Under the pieces are notes generated by a model. It was not told the DNA's origin. It made no database searches and saw nothing but the letters and a program-made list of their open reading frames with translations. DNA of 64,000 bases. It comes from Algoriphagus aestuarii. GTDB taxonomy: Bacteria; Bacteroidota; Bacteroidia; Cytophagales; Cyclobacteriaceae. Below, one piece after another: positions 45,929-55,364 of this stretch; the first letter of the stretch is position 1; each line of letters begins with the position of its first letter. The stretch lies in contig JAFIDK010000002.1 of NCBI GenBank assembly GCA_017051695.1, positions 930,001 through 994,000 on the forward strand, read 5' to 3'. Both the position numbers and the translations under genes were made by a program.

Positions 45929-46066
45929 GAGACTCACAAGTGCAAATGCGTTCAATATGAAAGTTTGCAGATTAAAGATTTCTCTAATCGCAACTAAGTT
46001 AATCAAAACTTACAAAAGGACAAATATGTCCTAATAAAAATTTAATTATTTAATGACTATTGTTAT

Positions 46067-46312
46067 GTGGGACGAAAGCCAAATTACAAAAACCAAGCGT
46101 TCATCGATAAAGTAAGCTCAAAAATATTGGAGATAGCCGATAATCAGGATATTACCCAAGAAAAAATTGCTGAGCTTTTTCAGGCTGATGATAATCGTCA
46201 AATTGGACGAGTATTAAGGGGTGAGACTAATTTTGGAATTAGTGAATTAGAAAGATTTGCCAAAATTTTAAAAGTCCATCCGAAAGCATTCTTGGATTTC
46301 GATTGGGACTAA
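46067..46312 (+). CDS. Small HTH (XRE-like) DNA-binding protein
   Basis: 81 residues. The start is GTG at 46067: no in-frame ATG lies between it and the stop at 46043. HTH_XRE-like helices are visible: QDITQEKIAELFQADDNRQIGRVLRGETNFGISELERFAKILKV. It lacks any sensor domain. It stands 14 bp before the small membrane protein gene; the pair may be an operon. The rather AT-rich sequence differs from the neighbouring Sus locus and hints at a separate origin. Confidence 0.7.
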   Translation: MGRKPNYKNQAFIDKVSSKILEIADNQDITQEKIAELFQADDNRQIGRVLRGETNFGISELERFAKILKVHPKAFLDFDWD

Positions 46313-46326
46313 AGCATTCTATTTAA

Positions 46327-46539
46327 ATGAAAATTCTAAAAACTATTGCAAAAATTGTTGGAATATTATGGATGGTGATATTTTCACTTTCAACGATTTT
46401 TACTTTAAGTACTCAATCCTTTGATTTTACAACAACTTACGGAATTGGTTATTTTTTAGGGATGCTTATCTTTTTAATATTATTGATTGGAGTAGGATAT
46501 TTACTTTTCCAATGGGGAGCGAAGAAATCAGTAGGTTAG
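46327..46539 (+). CDS. Small two-helix membrane protein
   Basis: 70 residues, two hydrophobic helices (IAKIVGILWMVIFSLSTIFTL and YGIGYFLGMLIFLILLIGVGYLLF), short ends. Not recognised. It follows the XRE-like gene by 14 bp and is probably co-transcribed. An HTH plus a small membrane protein recalls an immunity or toxin arrangement, but nothing in the sequence proves it. Confidence 0.55.
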   Translation: MKILKTIAKIVGILWMVIFSLSTIFTLSTQSFDFTTTYGIGYFLGMLIFLILLIGVGYLLFQWGAKKSVG

Positions 46540-46964
46540 GCTTATCTACTTAAATGTGAGACAAAATATTCTTTAAAATCCTAGGAGGTTTGATTTCAAA
46601 AATTGGAGTTCTTTTTCATATTCTAAAAATTTTGAATCCATAAAAAAGGAAACCAGATCATTGCATCTAAGATTGGAGGAACTTTTACAGAGCTGCCGTA
46701 CAAGTGATTGATATAGAGCAATTCTTTTAGTAGTCATAGTATTTCATTCGCATATTTAAAAATCAGAAATTTAGGATTCTCAAAATACAGGTTATTGGTA
46801 ATGGATACCTAACATACCCCCAAAAAGCTAGATGGGTTCTGCTATTAGATGTACTATTTTTTTTTTAAAAATGATTTTCAATTGCTTGATTTTATCTAAT
46901 GGAACTTGTCTATTATCTTGTTAAGAAGTATATCACTTAACAAAATTCATTTCATCTACCAAGC
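46540..46964. other. Intergenic, possible gene relic
   Basis: AT-rich, no complete gene. A short open stretch ending at 46707 reads GNQIIASKIGGTFTELPYK and looks protein-like, but only 22 codons lie between stops, so it may be the tail of a decayed gene. The last 100 bp should hold the promoter of the deacetylase gene. Confidence 0.3.
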
Positions 46965-47948
46965 ATGGATTCAGGCATTTTCTGCATTTCATTAGACTTC
47001 GAACTTTTATGGGGGATTTTTGATAAAGTTGGCACGAATTACCATCCCAATTATTTTAAATATACCAGGCAGATCGTCCCAGATATGCTGGATGTTTTTG
47101 CCAAGAACCAAGTAGAGGCAACCTGGGCAACCGTGGGGATGCTCTTTGCAGAAAATGAAGAGGAATGGGAACAATACTCTCCTATCCATAAGCCTTCGTA
47201 TCGGGAGCCGAAGCTTTCAGCTTATGAATTTGTTAAGAAAACGGGCATAAAGCCAGAAGTACATTTTGCCCCAGAACTGATCAGGCAGATCATCAATACA
47301 CCTGGACAAGAATTGGGTTCGCATACATTTGCACATTACTATACCTTAATGCGCGGCCAAAGCCCTGATCAGTTTCGTCAAGACCTCCAAGCAACGCAAA
47401 AAATATCTCAAGAGAAATTTGGTATCAATTTAAAATCACTTGTTTTTCCCAGAAACCACATCAATGAATTATACCTTCCTATTTGTTTAGAAGAAGGATA
47501 TACTCAAGCCAGGAGTAATCCTAAGAGTTGGTTTTGGCAGGAAACTCAACATGAGGATTTAAGTAAAAAATGGTTTAGGTCTGCTGATTGCTTTATGCCT
47601 ATTGGTAAAACCACCACCTTCTCAGAAGAGGAAATGAGAATCTACCCCAATGAGCCCTTGTTGATTCCTGCTTCAAGAATTTTTAGGCCTATTTCGAAAA
47701 ACAACAAGGTTTTTAACTCGGTTAGGTTATCCAGGATTAAATCTGAAATGAGCTATGCTGCAGAGAAGAAAGAAATTTATCATCTCTGGTGGCACCCCCA
47801 TAATTTCGCCAATGACCCCATACAATCCATGATAGAGTTGCAAGAATTAATGGTTCATTATCAGTTTTTAAAATCTGAGTATGGGATGGAGAGTAAGAAT
47901 ATGGAGGGAATTGGGAAGATGGTGAGGAATGTTGAGTTGAAAGTTTAA
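46965..47948 (+). CDS. Polysaccharide deacetylase (NodB-like) family protein
   Basis: 327 residues, cytoplasmic in appearance (no signal peptide). The NodB core is visible: SLDFELLWG with D11, ELGSHTFAHYY with the zinc-binding H120-x3-H124, and VFPRNHIN. The C-terminal HLWWHPHNF is also typical. Family enzymes remove N-acetyl groups from polymer GlcNAc or act on lipid-linked sugars. Its place at the edge of the exopolysaccharide locus suggests a role in processing that glycan or its precursor. The short tail after residue 300 (KSEYGMESKNMEGIGKM) runs into purine-rich repeat DNA. Confidence 0.88.
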   Translation: MDSGIFCISLDFELLWGIFDKVGTNYHPNYFKYTRQIVPDMLDVFAKNQVEATWATVGMLFAENEEEWEQYSPIHKPSYREPKLSAYEFVKKTGIKPEVHFAPELIRQIINTPGQELGSHTFAHYYTLMRGQSPDQFRQDLQATQKISQEKFGINLKSLVFPRNHINELYLPICLEEGYTQARSNPKSWFWQETQHEDLSKKWFRSADCFMPIGKTTTFSEEEMRIYPNEPLLIPASRIFRPISKNNKVFNSVRLSRIKSEMSYAAEKKEIYHLWWHPHNFANDPIQSMIELQELMVHYQFLKSEYGMESKNMEGIGKMVRNVELKV

Positions 47949-48990
47949 AGTGGGAAGTAGAAAGAAAATCAGAAAGGTGAAAGGCAGAAGTCTGAAAGGT
48001 TTGAGATTGAAGTTGGTATTTGGAATTAAAAGACCCTGAAGGGGTCAAATAGTATTAGCCGGGTATGGAAGCCTGAGGAAGGAAGGCTGAAATGCCCTGT
48101 AAAAAAATTGAATATTCCATGGCGCTGGCCTGGGATCGTCTTTCGGAGACGAAAGCGAGACGCCAGCAAGATGACCGTAAAACGAAATTAAAAATTCCAA
48201 TCAGGAGGTGTCTGAATCCCCCTGTCCCCTTACCAAGGGGGAGTTGTAGCAAGAACATTTAAAAATAAAGGCTCCAAATTCTTTCGTACCTACGGCACTT
48301 AGATTTCAGGATTGGCTTTAGGTTTACCAAGCTGTCGTGCCTATGGCACTTAAAGATACGAATATGGGACCCTGAAGGGGTCAAATATTAATAGCCCCGC
48401 CACGGCGGGCAGGCCTGGCTTTTAAGCCTGGGTTTGAAGGATCTTCATTTTAACCAGCGCTGGCCAGGAATGTATTTCGGAGACTAAATGTTTCGCCAGT
48501 AAGATGGAAACGAGAGTATTCTTATGGTACTTTTGAAAGGCAAAAGTACCCAAAACCTTTTGCCAGGGACTATGCTTCAAATCGGTCTCTATTTTTAGAA
48601 TAAATTTTATTCCTTCACCGATTTGATTTTTGGAACTTGTCTGAACCTAAAAATTGGCGGATCTCGCTCGAAGCTCACGAGCTAGCCAATTTTCTTAACG
48701 GCTCAGCCTAAGTACCAAAAACTGCATATTCCCAATGGCGATTGGTCCGAACCAAATTTCTTGTCAATAATATTATTTTAGAAAAAGACCCCGATGGGGT
48801 CTAATATTAATAGCCCAGGGTTTCAACCCTGGGTTTCAAGGATCTTCATTTTAACCAGCGCTGGCTCAAGAATGTATGTCGTAGACGAAAATGTTTGTCA
48901 GCAAGATGGAACGTAAAACCGGATTGGAAATCCTATGATAGAAGATCGGGATTGCAAATCCCGATCAGCAGGTCAACAGGTCCAAGCTAC
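47949..48990. repeat. Modular palindromic repeat cluster 6
   Basis: No gene in 1.1 kb. Contains purine-rich words (47949-48010), the CCCCTT-acc-AAGGGG hairpin (48226-48241), GACCCT-AGGGGTC, an AAATCGG-type cassette in diverged form (48570-48720), CCCAGGG/CCCTGGG (48813-48833) and CCAGCGCTGG (48456, 48857). It separates the deacetylase gene from the first glycosyltransferase gene; 48991-49076 shows no repeat and should hold the promoter. Confidence 0.75.
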
Positions 48991-49076
48991 CTGACCTACG
49001 TCACTCGCTCATAGACTAACATTTCCAAAAATAAAATCTCTTCTTCCCTTCTATCTTGAATAGAGAATGATGATTT

Positions 49077-50258
49077 TTGACCATTGAAAATCTCTTTTTA
49101 GAAAACCCTGAGGAATTGAATACAAAAATCAAGGTACTACATCTGATCAAAAGTTTAGGAAGAGGGGGCGCAGAAAAATTAATTCCCGAAACAGCTTTGG
49201 TTCATGATCAGGATAAATTCAATTTCCACTGCCTCTATTTTTATCATCAGGAAAATAATATTGTCGATGAACTGGAAGCAGCAGGAATCACTGTGCATCT
49301 GATCCCCTCTGGTAATTTAGGCCTATTTTTTCAAGTGAAGCGGGTTCGGGATTTTATCCAGGAACATCAATTTGATATAATCCATGCCCATTTACCCTGG
49401 GCAGGAATTATGGCCAGATCTGTTGGAAATACGCTGAATATCCCTATTGTCTATACAGAACATAATACATGGGAGCGATACAATAAACTCTCTTATTGGG
49501 GAAACCGGATCAGTTTTAAAAGACAGGATGTGGTAATTGCTGTATCCAATGAGGTTGCCCTTTCGATGCGATTAAATTCCATTTGGGATCCCTATCAAAG
49601 AGGGGGAAGGATGAAACTGAAGGTGATACAGAATGGGGTGAATACGGATGCTTTTAAAAGACGGGAGACTGAAGACCGAAGACGGAGGCAACTTGGAATT
49701 CCAAAAGAAGCACCTGTGTTAGGTATAGTTGCAGTATTCCGAGATCAGAAGCGCCTTTGGTTATGGGTTGAGGTTGCTTTGAGGATCTTGAAAACTTGTC
49801 CAGAAGCTCATTTCTTATTAGTGGGAGATGGAGAATGGAGAGGAAGAATAGAGTCCCAAATCAAAAAATCAGGAAAAGGAGATCATTTCCATTTGGTAGG
49901 TGTACAAAAAAATGTGATCCCTTACTTATCCATCATGGATGTTTATTTAAGCAGTTCTGAGTTTGAAGGATTACCAATCGCCATGCTGGAAGCAATGTCC
50001 TGTGAAGTTCCCGTAGTAGCAACTCGGGCAGGTGGAATCGGAGAAGTGATCCAACATGGAGTTCAGGGATATTTAACTGAAATAGAGGATTGGGAAAAAA
50101 TGGCGGAGTATTCTGAAGAACTGATTAAAAACGCGAACCTACACAATCTTATGGCTATTGAGGCAAGAAAAAGAGTTGAGGAAGGTTTTAGTATGTACCG
50201 AATGGTTCGTGAGTTGGAGGATGTTTATTTTGAAGTACTAGGTCAAAAAAGCTTTTAA
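49077..50258 (+). CDS. Glycosyltransferase, GT4 family
   Basis: 393 residues. The start is TTG at 49077; an upstream stop in the same frame (49071) leaves no ATG before the conserved part. KVLHLIKSLGRGGAEKL is the GT4 N-terminal signature, and SEFEGLPIAMLEAM contains the EX7E motif for the sugar nucleotide. Residues about 195-204 (RRETEDRRRR) are encoded by gacgggagactgaagaccg and following bases, which match the purine-rich intergenic words near 36777, so a short in-frame repeat insertion is likely. Convergent with the polymerase gene, 2 bp apart. Confidence 0.88.
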   Translation: MTIENLFLENPEELNTKIKVLHLIKSLGRGGAEKLIPETALVHDQDKFNFHCLYFYHQENNIVDELEAAGITVHLIPSGNLGLFFQVKRVRDFIQEHQFDIIHAHLPWAGIMARSVGNTLNIPIVYTEHNTWERYNKLSYWGNRISFKRQDVVIAVSNEVALSMRLNSIWDPYQRGGRMKLKVIQNGVNTDAFKRRETEDRRRRQLGIPKEAPVLGIVAVFRDQKRLWLWVEVALRILKTCPEAHFLLVGDGEWRGRIESQIKKSGKGDHFHLVGVQKNVIPYLSIMDVYLSSSEFEGLPIAMLEAMSCEVPVVATRAGGIGEVIQHGVQGYLTEIEDWEKMAEYSEELIKNANLHNLMAIEARKRVEEGFSMYRMVRELEDVYFEVLGQKSF

Positions 50259-50260
50259 TC

Positions 50261-51487
50261 TTAACTAGGAATATCTGCCTCAGCCAATTCCCTATTCTTT
50301 CTCTCTTCCTCCACAATTCTATTAAAAATTTCTCCTCGTTTTTTGATGCGATTGGTTTTTTGCCAGTCCATAAATGCGACCACCACAAAGAGCATAAAAT
50401 ACATAATCTGGGATTTTTGGCGGATGATAATCCCTAGATTAGACATCACGAAGGTCATAGAGATAGAAATAGAGATAAATACCACAGCTGACATCTTTAC
50501 CATGGCAGGAGCAATCTTGATATAGGTGATAAAATCTTTTCTAACCACCCTACTAAACATATAGATATATAAGGCATTTTCAAAAGATACTGCAATACCT
50601 AAGATATTAGGAGAATCAATAAATAGTGGTCTAAACCAAAACGTAAAGAGCTTCATGGGCAAAGAATAGGAAGTCATGTCCACCCCTGAACCAGCGGACG
50701 ATAATCTCTGCGCATTTAAGGCAGACTCCTCCTCAAAGGAATCAATTAGGTTATTAGGATCATAACCTAAATAGGTTATTAAATCCTCATAGACATAAAT
50801 GCTCATTCCAATCGCAAAAAACACAACTAAATATTTTTGGTAAATTGGTACTTTTTCCCTCCCCAATACAAATCCAACACCCATCCCAATCAGTATTGCA
50901 AACAAGATATGTGGACGGACCATATAAGTCAGAAAACTCCCAAATGCAATATGAATTGGTCGTTTTGCTGGCCAGGATAGTCCATAGACCAAAAAACCTA
51001 TCCCTGCAAATATTACTGCTCCTTTCCCCAAAGATGCAGTCCAAAAATGCATGTTAGGCAAAAACATAAATAGAGTAATTGCATCCCAGCCTTCGAATTT
51101 GGGATTAAATCGAAGATTTTCTTTAAAAAAGAGGTAGAAATAGACAAAGCCCCAAAATCCTAACCAAGTGCTTAGGAACATCATCATATCGTAATTAAAG
51201 CCAAACCAACGTACAAATGGAAAAGCCAACCACTCAATGAAATCTGTTCCTTCCGCTAAAGCATCAAACCAATTTCTCCAATATAAATTAGTCCTTCTAA
51301 AATAATTTTTTGAATCAGAAGGATTAAAATAGGCATAAGTCCAATATACTAAACCAAAAAGCATATGGTACCAGAAAATCTGGTTCAACATCCCAGCTTT
51401 GACCCATTTATGCTCTCTCTGTAGATTTCCTAGAATGGGCTGGCTTATGCCAAAGAGGAGCAATATAAGAACTACAGCACCGAGCAA
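50261..51487 (-). CDS. Wzy-like membrane protein of the polysaccharide locus
   Basis: 408 residues with about nine to ten membrane helices and a charged C-terminal tail (EEERKNRELAEADIPS). The start is TTG at 51487; the first ATG would remove the first helix. A larger periplasmic loop lies near the middle (GYDPNNLIDSFEEESALNAQRLSSAGSG), as in O-antigen or capsule polymerases. The sequence is too diverged to be certain; its place at the end of a glycosyltransferase operon supports a polymerase role. Confidence 0.65.
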   Translation of the reverse strand: MLGAVVLILLLFGISQPILGNLQREHKWVKAGMLNQIFWYHMLFGLVYWTYAYFNPSDSKNYFRRTNLYWRNWFDALAEGTDFIEWLAFPFVRWFGFNYDMMMFLSTWLGFWGFVYFYLFFKENLRFNPKFEGWDAITLFMFLPNMHFWTASLGKGAVIFAGIGFLVYGLSWPAKRPIHIAFGSFLTYMVRPHILFAILIGMGVGFVLGREKVPIYQKYLVVFFAIGMSIYVYEDLITYLGYDPNNLIDSFEEESALNAQRLSSAGSGVDMTSYSLPMKLFTFWFRPLFIDSPNILGIAVSFENALYIYMFSRVVRKDFITYIKIAPAMVKMSAVVFISISISMTFVMSNLGIIIRQKSQIMYFMLFVVVAFMDWQKTNRIKKRGEIFNRIVEEERKNRELAEADIPS

Positions 51488-51592
51488 TTTTTTAGATTAA
51501 AGTTTAAAATTTAGAATTTGGAGTTAAGGTAATGTATGATTTGATTTTTTAGATACCTTTAAACTGTGATATAAGGCAAGGAAGCTAGAAAT

Positions 51593-52690
51593 TTAATTAT
51601 GTCTTTCTGACTTAAGAAAAAAGTGATAGAAATCTTCAAATTTTTTGGCAATTTGATCCAACTGATAATTCCCTAAAACTAGTTCTCTTGCAGAAATAGA
51701 AATTTTTTGTAATTCTTCCGGCAAAGCATTTAAGACCTCTCCAATAGCTTCTTCAAATTTCTTAGGATTTCCGGTACCAATTAACCAACCTGTTTGATGT
51801 GAAATTAATATTTCTGGAATCCCCCCTACCCCAAATGCAATTACAGGAACCTTACAATACATGGCCTCCAAAATTACTCCTGGAAGACCTTCATTTTTTG
51901 AAGGCATCAACAAAGCTTTTGCTCGAGTCAATATTGGGAATATATTTTTCTGATTAGGAATTAAAATAACTGATTCAGCTAATCCATGATTTAGAGTTTT
52001 TGCCTCTAACTCTTCTTTTAATGGCCCTGAACCAAGATATACCAATTTTAAACCCGGGTACTTTTGAAGTATATTTTTGAAAATTGATAGTAAACTAAGT
52101 GGATCCTTTTCTGGAACCAAGGAACCTATAAAAAGCAAATAATCTCCTTCTATTGCTGATTCTTGTGGTCTTAATCGATTGTCAATTTCATTCGTATTGA
52201 TTCCAATTGGAATAGCTTGAATGGATTTAGCTTTGAAAAGCTTTTGGTAATCATTTTTGGAATGCTCAGAAACAGAGATGACTCCATCTACATTAGCATG
52301 CAAAAATCGATTGTAAAAAAGTTGGGATTTATCCTTTATAAATTCTGAAATAGTATTGGCATTTCTATAAACCAATTTAAAAGGATGATTTGATAAGAAT
52401 TTTGCAGCTACCCCATACCTCAAAGTATCGGCAGCATTTGCTTGGACGAGATCCGGTTTGATTTCATTCAGTTTATTCGCCAATAGATTGAATCCATAAA
52501 AATCAATTCTCCTTTTACCATCCAAATTCAAGGCGATGATTCCTCTAGAATAATCTAATCCCCCAGCACCTTTGAGAAGTGCTATTACCCATACTTCATG
52601 TCCTAAATTGACAAGTTCCTCTGCCAACTGAACTGCGAAGATTTCTGCACCTCTACGCTGGGGTCTTGTGATTACTTGGACAATTCGCAT
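51593..52690 (-). CDS. Glycosyltransferase, GT4 family
   Basis: 365 residues. N-terminal MRIVQVITRPQRRGAEIFAVQLA, C-terminal nucleotide-sugar site with LLFIGSLVPEKDPLSLL and the EX7E motif in SKNEGLPGVILEAM. It is a close paralogue of the next gene (same PQxRGAEIFAxQLAxEL start), overlapping it by 19 nt, so the pair looks like an old duplication. Likely adds a sugar to the lipid-linked repeat unit in the cytoplasm. A 105-bp AT-rich gap separates it from the polymerase gene. Confidence 0.9.
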   Translation of the reverse strand: MRIVQVITRPQRRGAEIFAVQLAEELVNLGHEVWVIALLKGAGGLDYSRGIIALNLDGKRRIDFYGFNLLANKLNEIKPDLVQANAADTLRYGVAAKFLSNHPFKLVYRNANTISEFIKDKSQLFYNRFLHANVDGVISVSEHSKNDYQKLFKAKSIQAIPIGINTNEIDNRLRPQESAIEGDYLLFIGSLVPEKDPLSLLSIFKNILQKYPGLKLVYLGSGPLKEELEAKTLNHGLAESVILIPNQKNIFPILTRAKALLMPSKNEGLPGVILEAMYCKVPVIAFGVGGIPEILISHQTGWLIGTGNPKKFEEAIGEVLNALPEELQKISISARELVLGNYQLDQIAKKFEDFYHFFLKSERHN

Positions 52691-53757
52691 AAAGAGATGT
52701 AATAGTCTTCAAAGTGCTTTGCCACTTTTTGAATATTGTGATTATCAATTACCAATTTCCTGGCGTTTTGTAGAATTTGGATTTTTTGGTTAACAGGAAT
52801 TTCACGGTATTGAATCATACTTTTCAGAAAAGAATCCTCATCACCTGCAGGAATCAATTGCCCTGTCACCAGATTTTTTAAAACTTCGGACACTCCTCCA
52901 ACATCGTAAGCAAAAACGGGAATACGATGATAAAATGCTTCCAATATGACGGCAGGTAAACCTTCAATTTTACTTGGCAGAATAAGGAATGCATTATTGG
53001 GTAAAATTGAAAAGGGATTAAAAACAGCTCCAAAAAATCTAATATTATTAGAATAGGAAGCCTCTTTTACCCTTATTTCAACCTGTTTTTTAAGGGGGCC
53101 ATCACCGATAAGCCAAAGCTGAGAAGAAGGGTTGACCTCAAGAAATTTTTCAAAGATTTTTAGGACTGCGAAATGGTTTTTTTCAGGAGTAAAGCCTCCA
53201 ATATGTACTATCACTTGAATGGGACTTGCAGGATTTATACAGAAAGAACTGCCCAAATCCAAGCCAACTGGAATAACATGATGGGGCTTTTGAATAACCA
53301 TAATCCTATCCAGATCAATTTTGGAAAAGGAAGTGACTGAAATCAGAGCATCTACATGCCTATAAAGAAATTGATTGAATTTTCTTTTCAGAAAAGAATC
53401 AATGTAATGAGAAACTACACCTCCATTATTAAAAATAAATTTGTAATCGGATGAAACTGTTATCCTCGAAAAAACTGTAAACTTCAAGGTGTCTGCCCCA
53501 TTGGCCTGCACAATATCCGGCTTGAATTCTTTAAGAATTGAGCCCAATCGTTTCCAGGCTTTTAAATCCCAAAGCCGATTTTTTTTTGAGAGCTTTAAAT
53601 GAATTTGATTTCCTTCAAAAGGCAAGGAATAATCTCCATCAAATAAGGAAATTAAAATAAGCTCATGTCCCATTTTATTCAATTCAGATGCAAGTTGCGA
53701 AGCAAATATCTCAGCTCCTCTCGCTTGTGGCTTCTGAATAATTTGGGCAATTCTCAT
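52672..53757 (-). CDS. Glycosyltransferase, GT4 family
   Basis: 361 residues, paralogous to the downstream gene: MRIAQIIQKPQARGAEIFASQLA at the start, VVHIGGFTPEKNHFAVL and the EX7E motif in SKIEGLPAVILEAF. Overlaps its downstream neighbour by 19 nt and its upstream neighbour by 4 nt, so translation is coupled. Acceptor and donor sugars unknown. Confidence 0.9.
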   Translation of the reverse strand: MRIAQIIQKPQARGAEIFASQLASELNKMGHELILISLFDGDYSLPFEGNQIHLKLSKKNRLWDLKAWKRLGSILKEFKPDIVQANGADTLKFTVFSRITVSSDYKFIFNNGGVVSHYIDSFLKRKFNQFLYRHVDALISVTSFSKIDLDRIMVIQKPHHVIPVGLDLGSSFCINPASPIQVIVHIGGFTPEKNHFAVLKIFEKFLEVNPSSQLWLIGDGPLKKQVEIRVKEASYSNNIRFFGAVFNPFSILPNNAFLILPSKIEGLPAVILEAFYHRIPVFAYDVGGVSEVLKNLVTGQLIPAGDEDSFLKSMIQYREIPVNQKIQILQNARKLVIDNHNIQKVAKHFEDYYISLCELSK

Positions 53758-55364
53758 CTTTTAGAGTGAAAATCAATCCAGGCACTTTGTCCTGTCTTAT
53801 TGAATGTATGGATTCCGAGAAAACCTGAAGCAGGAGTAATTGTCTGAATAGTTTTTTCCTGATATTCTTCTTTTGACCAAGTCACAATTTCTTGGATTTG
53901 AACTTGGTGTCCATATCTCAGTCCTGAATCCTGGGCAGGTCTAAACCATTTCCAATTTTCTTGGAAAGGTTTGCCTGCAGGTCTTGCAGAAGTTACATCT
54001 GAAACGATTGGGTTTTGGGGATGAGGATTCCAGGTTGGATTTTTTAAATCAGTGCACCAGTAAAGGTAGAGTTCATCAAATGAAGAACAGGCATCATGAG
54101 ATTTTTGATTAACAAATAACCAAAACAATCCATCTTTTTTTACTAAAGTAGGATCATATGCCTCTTTTGGAAATAAGGCTATTTTTCTTTGCCATTTTAA
54201 AGGAAAGTCAATTGCTTTATATAGATATACCTTCTCAGAATGTGCAGCCTCTGGAATCATAAAGATGGTATTCTCTAGCTCAAAAATAAAGGGATAAGAA
54301 AGATGCCATTCCTCTTCTATAACTGGTGTAATTTGGATCTTAGCATTTATCTTTTCAACATAACTAATTCTCCCTATTTGGGAAGCTTTATCAAACTCCT
54401 CCACAAAAAGATACTCTTTTCCATTGAAGGTATGAGCAAATGGATCTGCTAGGTAATGTTTAGATGGGTTCGGGTGTTCCCAAATTTCAGTTTCATTTCT
54501 CCCTAACTCAAGCAAACTTTTATTTTTCAATTTTCCTACTCTTGCTATTTGCCAATGCGGTTTTTGGAAAAGCTCTTTCCATTTCCTGATACTATTTTTA
54601 ATTATTAGGCTACTCACCAATTGGACTAGACTAAATGTGCCGGGAGGTTTCCAAAGTGGAGCAATAATGTTAGTTGAACTCGGAGATAAACCTTTCTCCC
54701 ATTGTTCAATTCCCTTTGAATTAATTTCCATTAAAACCCGAGAAACAAAAAATGAGGAAGCCCAAAATAGCTTATTAGCATTTCTTTGGACGGAAAGTGG
54801 ATCTGTTTGAGTGGTGGTCTTATATAAGATTGTGCCTTGGTCTAGTTTTTCATTAATCCGCATCAAAACAGCTGCAGTAGTGGGCTTGGAATTCATCACT
54901 TCCCAAAAGGCCGGAGGACCTCCTCGATAGAATGCTGGGTCACCATGATGAAAGGACCAGACGCCAAGCTTTGCAGCAAATAGAATTTCGCCTTTCAGGA
55001 TTCTAAACCCGAATCTGAGAAGGATATCTAGGTCCAATTCTTTAATTTTTTCTAGATCCTTTTTTTCAAATTCATCCCGGTATTTAGTTTGGCTAGGATG
55101 AACAAATACCTTTGAAGTCTTTGGGTCTAAAACAGAAAAAATAGATATAGATTTAAAAGCATCTTCTCTGGACTTGAAAAGAATTCTATCCAGTTTTCGA
55201 TAGAGCCTATAAAGAAATGGAGATCTTCCTCCTAAGGTTTGGGGAGATTTATTGATAATTAAGACAGGAATTTCTGCCAGACCAGAATTCAAAATCTGCC
55301 GAATTGAATCAACCTGCCAAGCTTGAATTAATTCACTATCTAAAAGAACCCCTATTTTATACAT
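53754..55364 (-). CDS. Formyltransferase-like / GINT1-like fusion protein
   Basis: 536 residues. Residues about 80-215 resemble the catalytic domain of formyltransferases: GVWSFHHGDPAFYRGGPPAFW (134-154) corresponds to the N-x-H-G motif region and LDQGTIL (174-180) to the Asp-bearing loop. In this alignment the catalytic Asn is Ser137, while the His (139/140) and D175 remain. Residues about 280-530 look like the five-bladed propeller (GINT1 N-terminal type): HYLADPFAHTFNGKEYLFVEEF and repeated W/F-x-x-P strands. Possible roles are sugar N-formylation or sugar/polyprenol transfer. Coupled on both sides (4-nt overlap downstream; one base from its upstream neighbour). Confidence 0.78.
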   Translation of the reverse strand: MYKIGVLLDSELIQAWQVDSIRQILNSGLAEIPVLIINKSPQTLGGRSPFLYRLYRKLDRILFKSREDAFKSISIFSVLDPKTSKVFVHPSQTKYRDEFEKKDLEKIKELDLDILLRFGFRILKGEILFAAKLGVWSFHHGDPAFYRGGPPAFWEVMNSKPTTAAVLMRINEKLDQGTILYKTTTQTDPLSVQRNANKLFWASSFFVSRVLMEINSKGIEQWEKGLSPSSTNIIAPLWKPPGTFSLVQLVSSLIIKNSIRKWKELFQKPHWQIARVGKLKNKSLLELGRNETEIWEHPNPSKHYLADPFAHTFNGKEYLFVEEFDKASQIGRISYVEKINAKIQITPVIEEEWHLSYPFIFELENTIFMIPEAAHSEKVYLYKAIDFPLKWQRKIALFPKEAYDPTLVKKDGLFWLFVNQKSHDACSSFDELYLYWCTDLKNPTWNPHPQNPIVSDVTSARPAGKPFQENWKWFRPAQDSGLRYGHQVQIQEIVTWSKEEYQEKTIQTITPASGFLGIHTFNKTGQSAWIDFHSKR

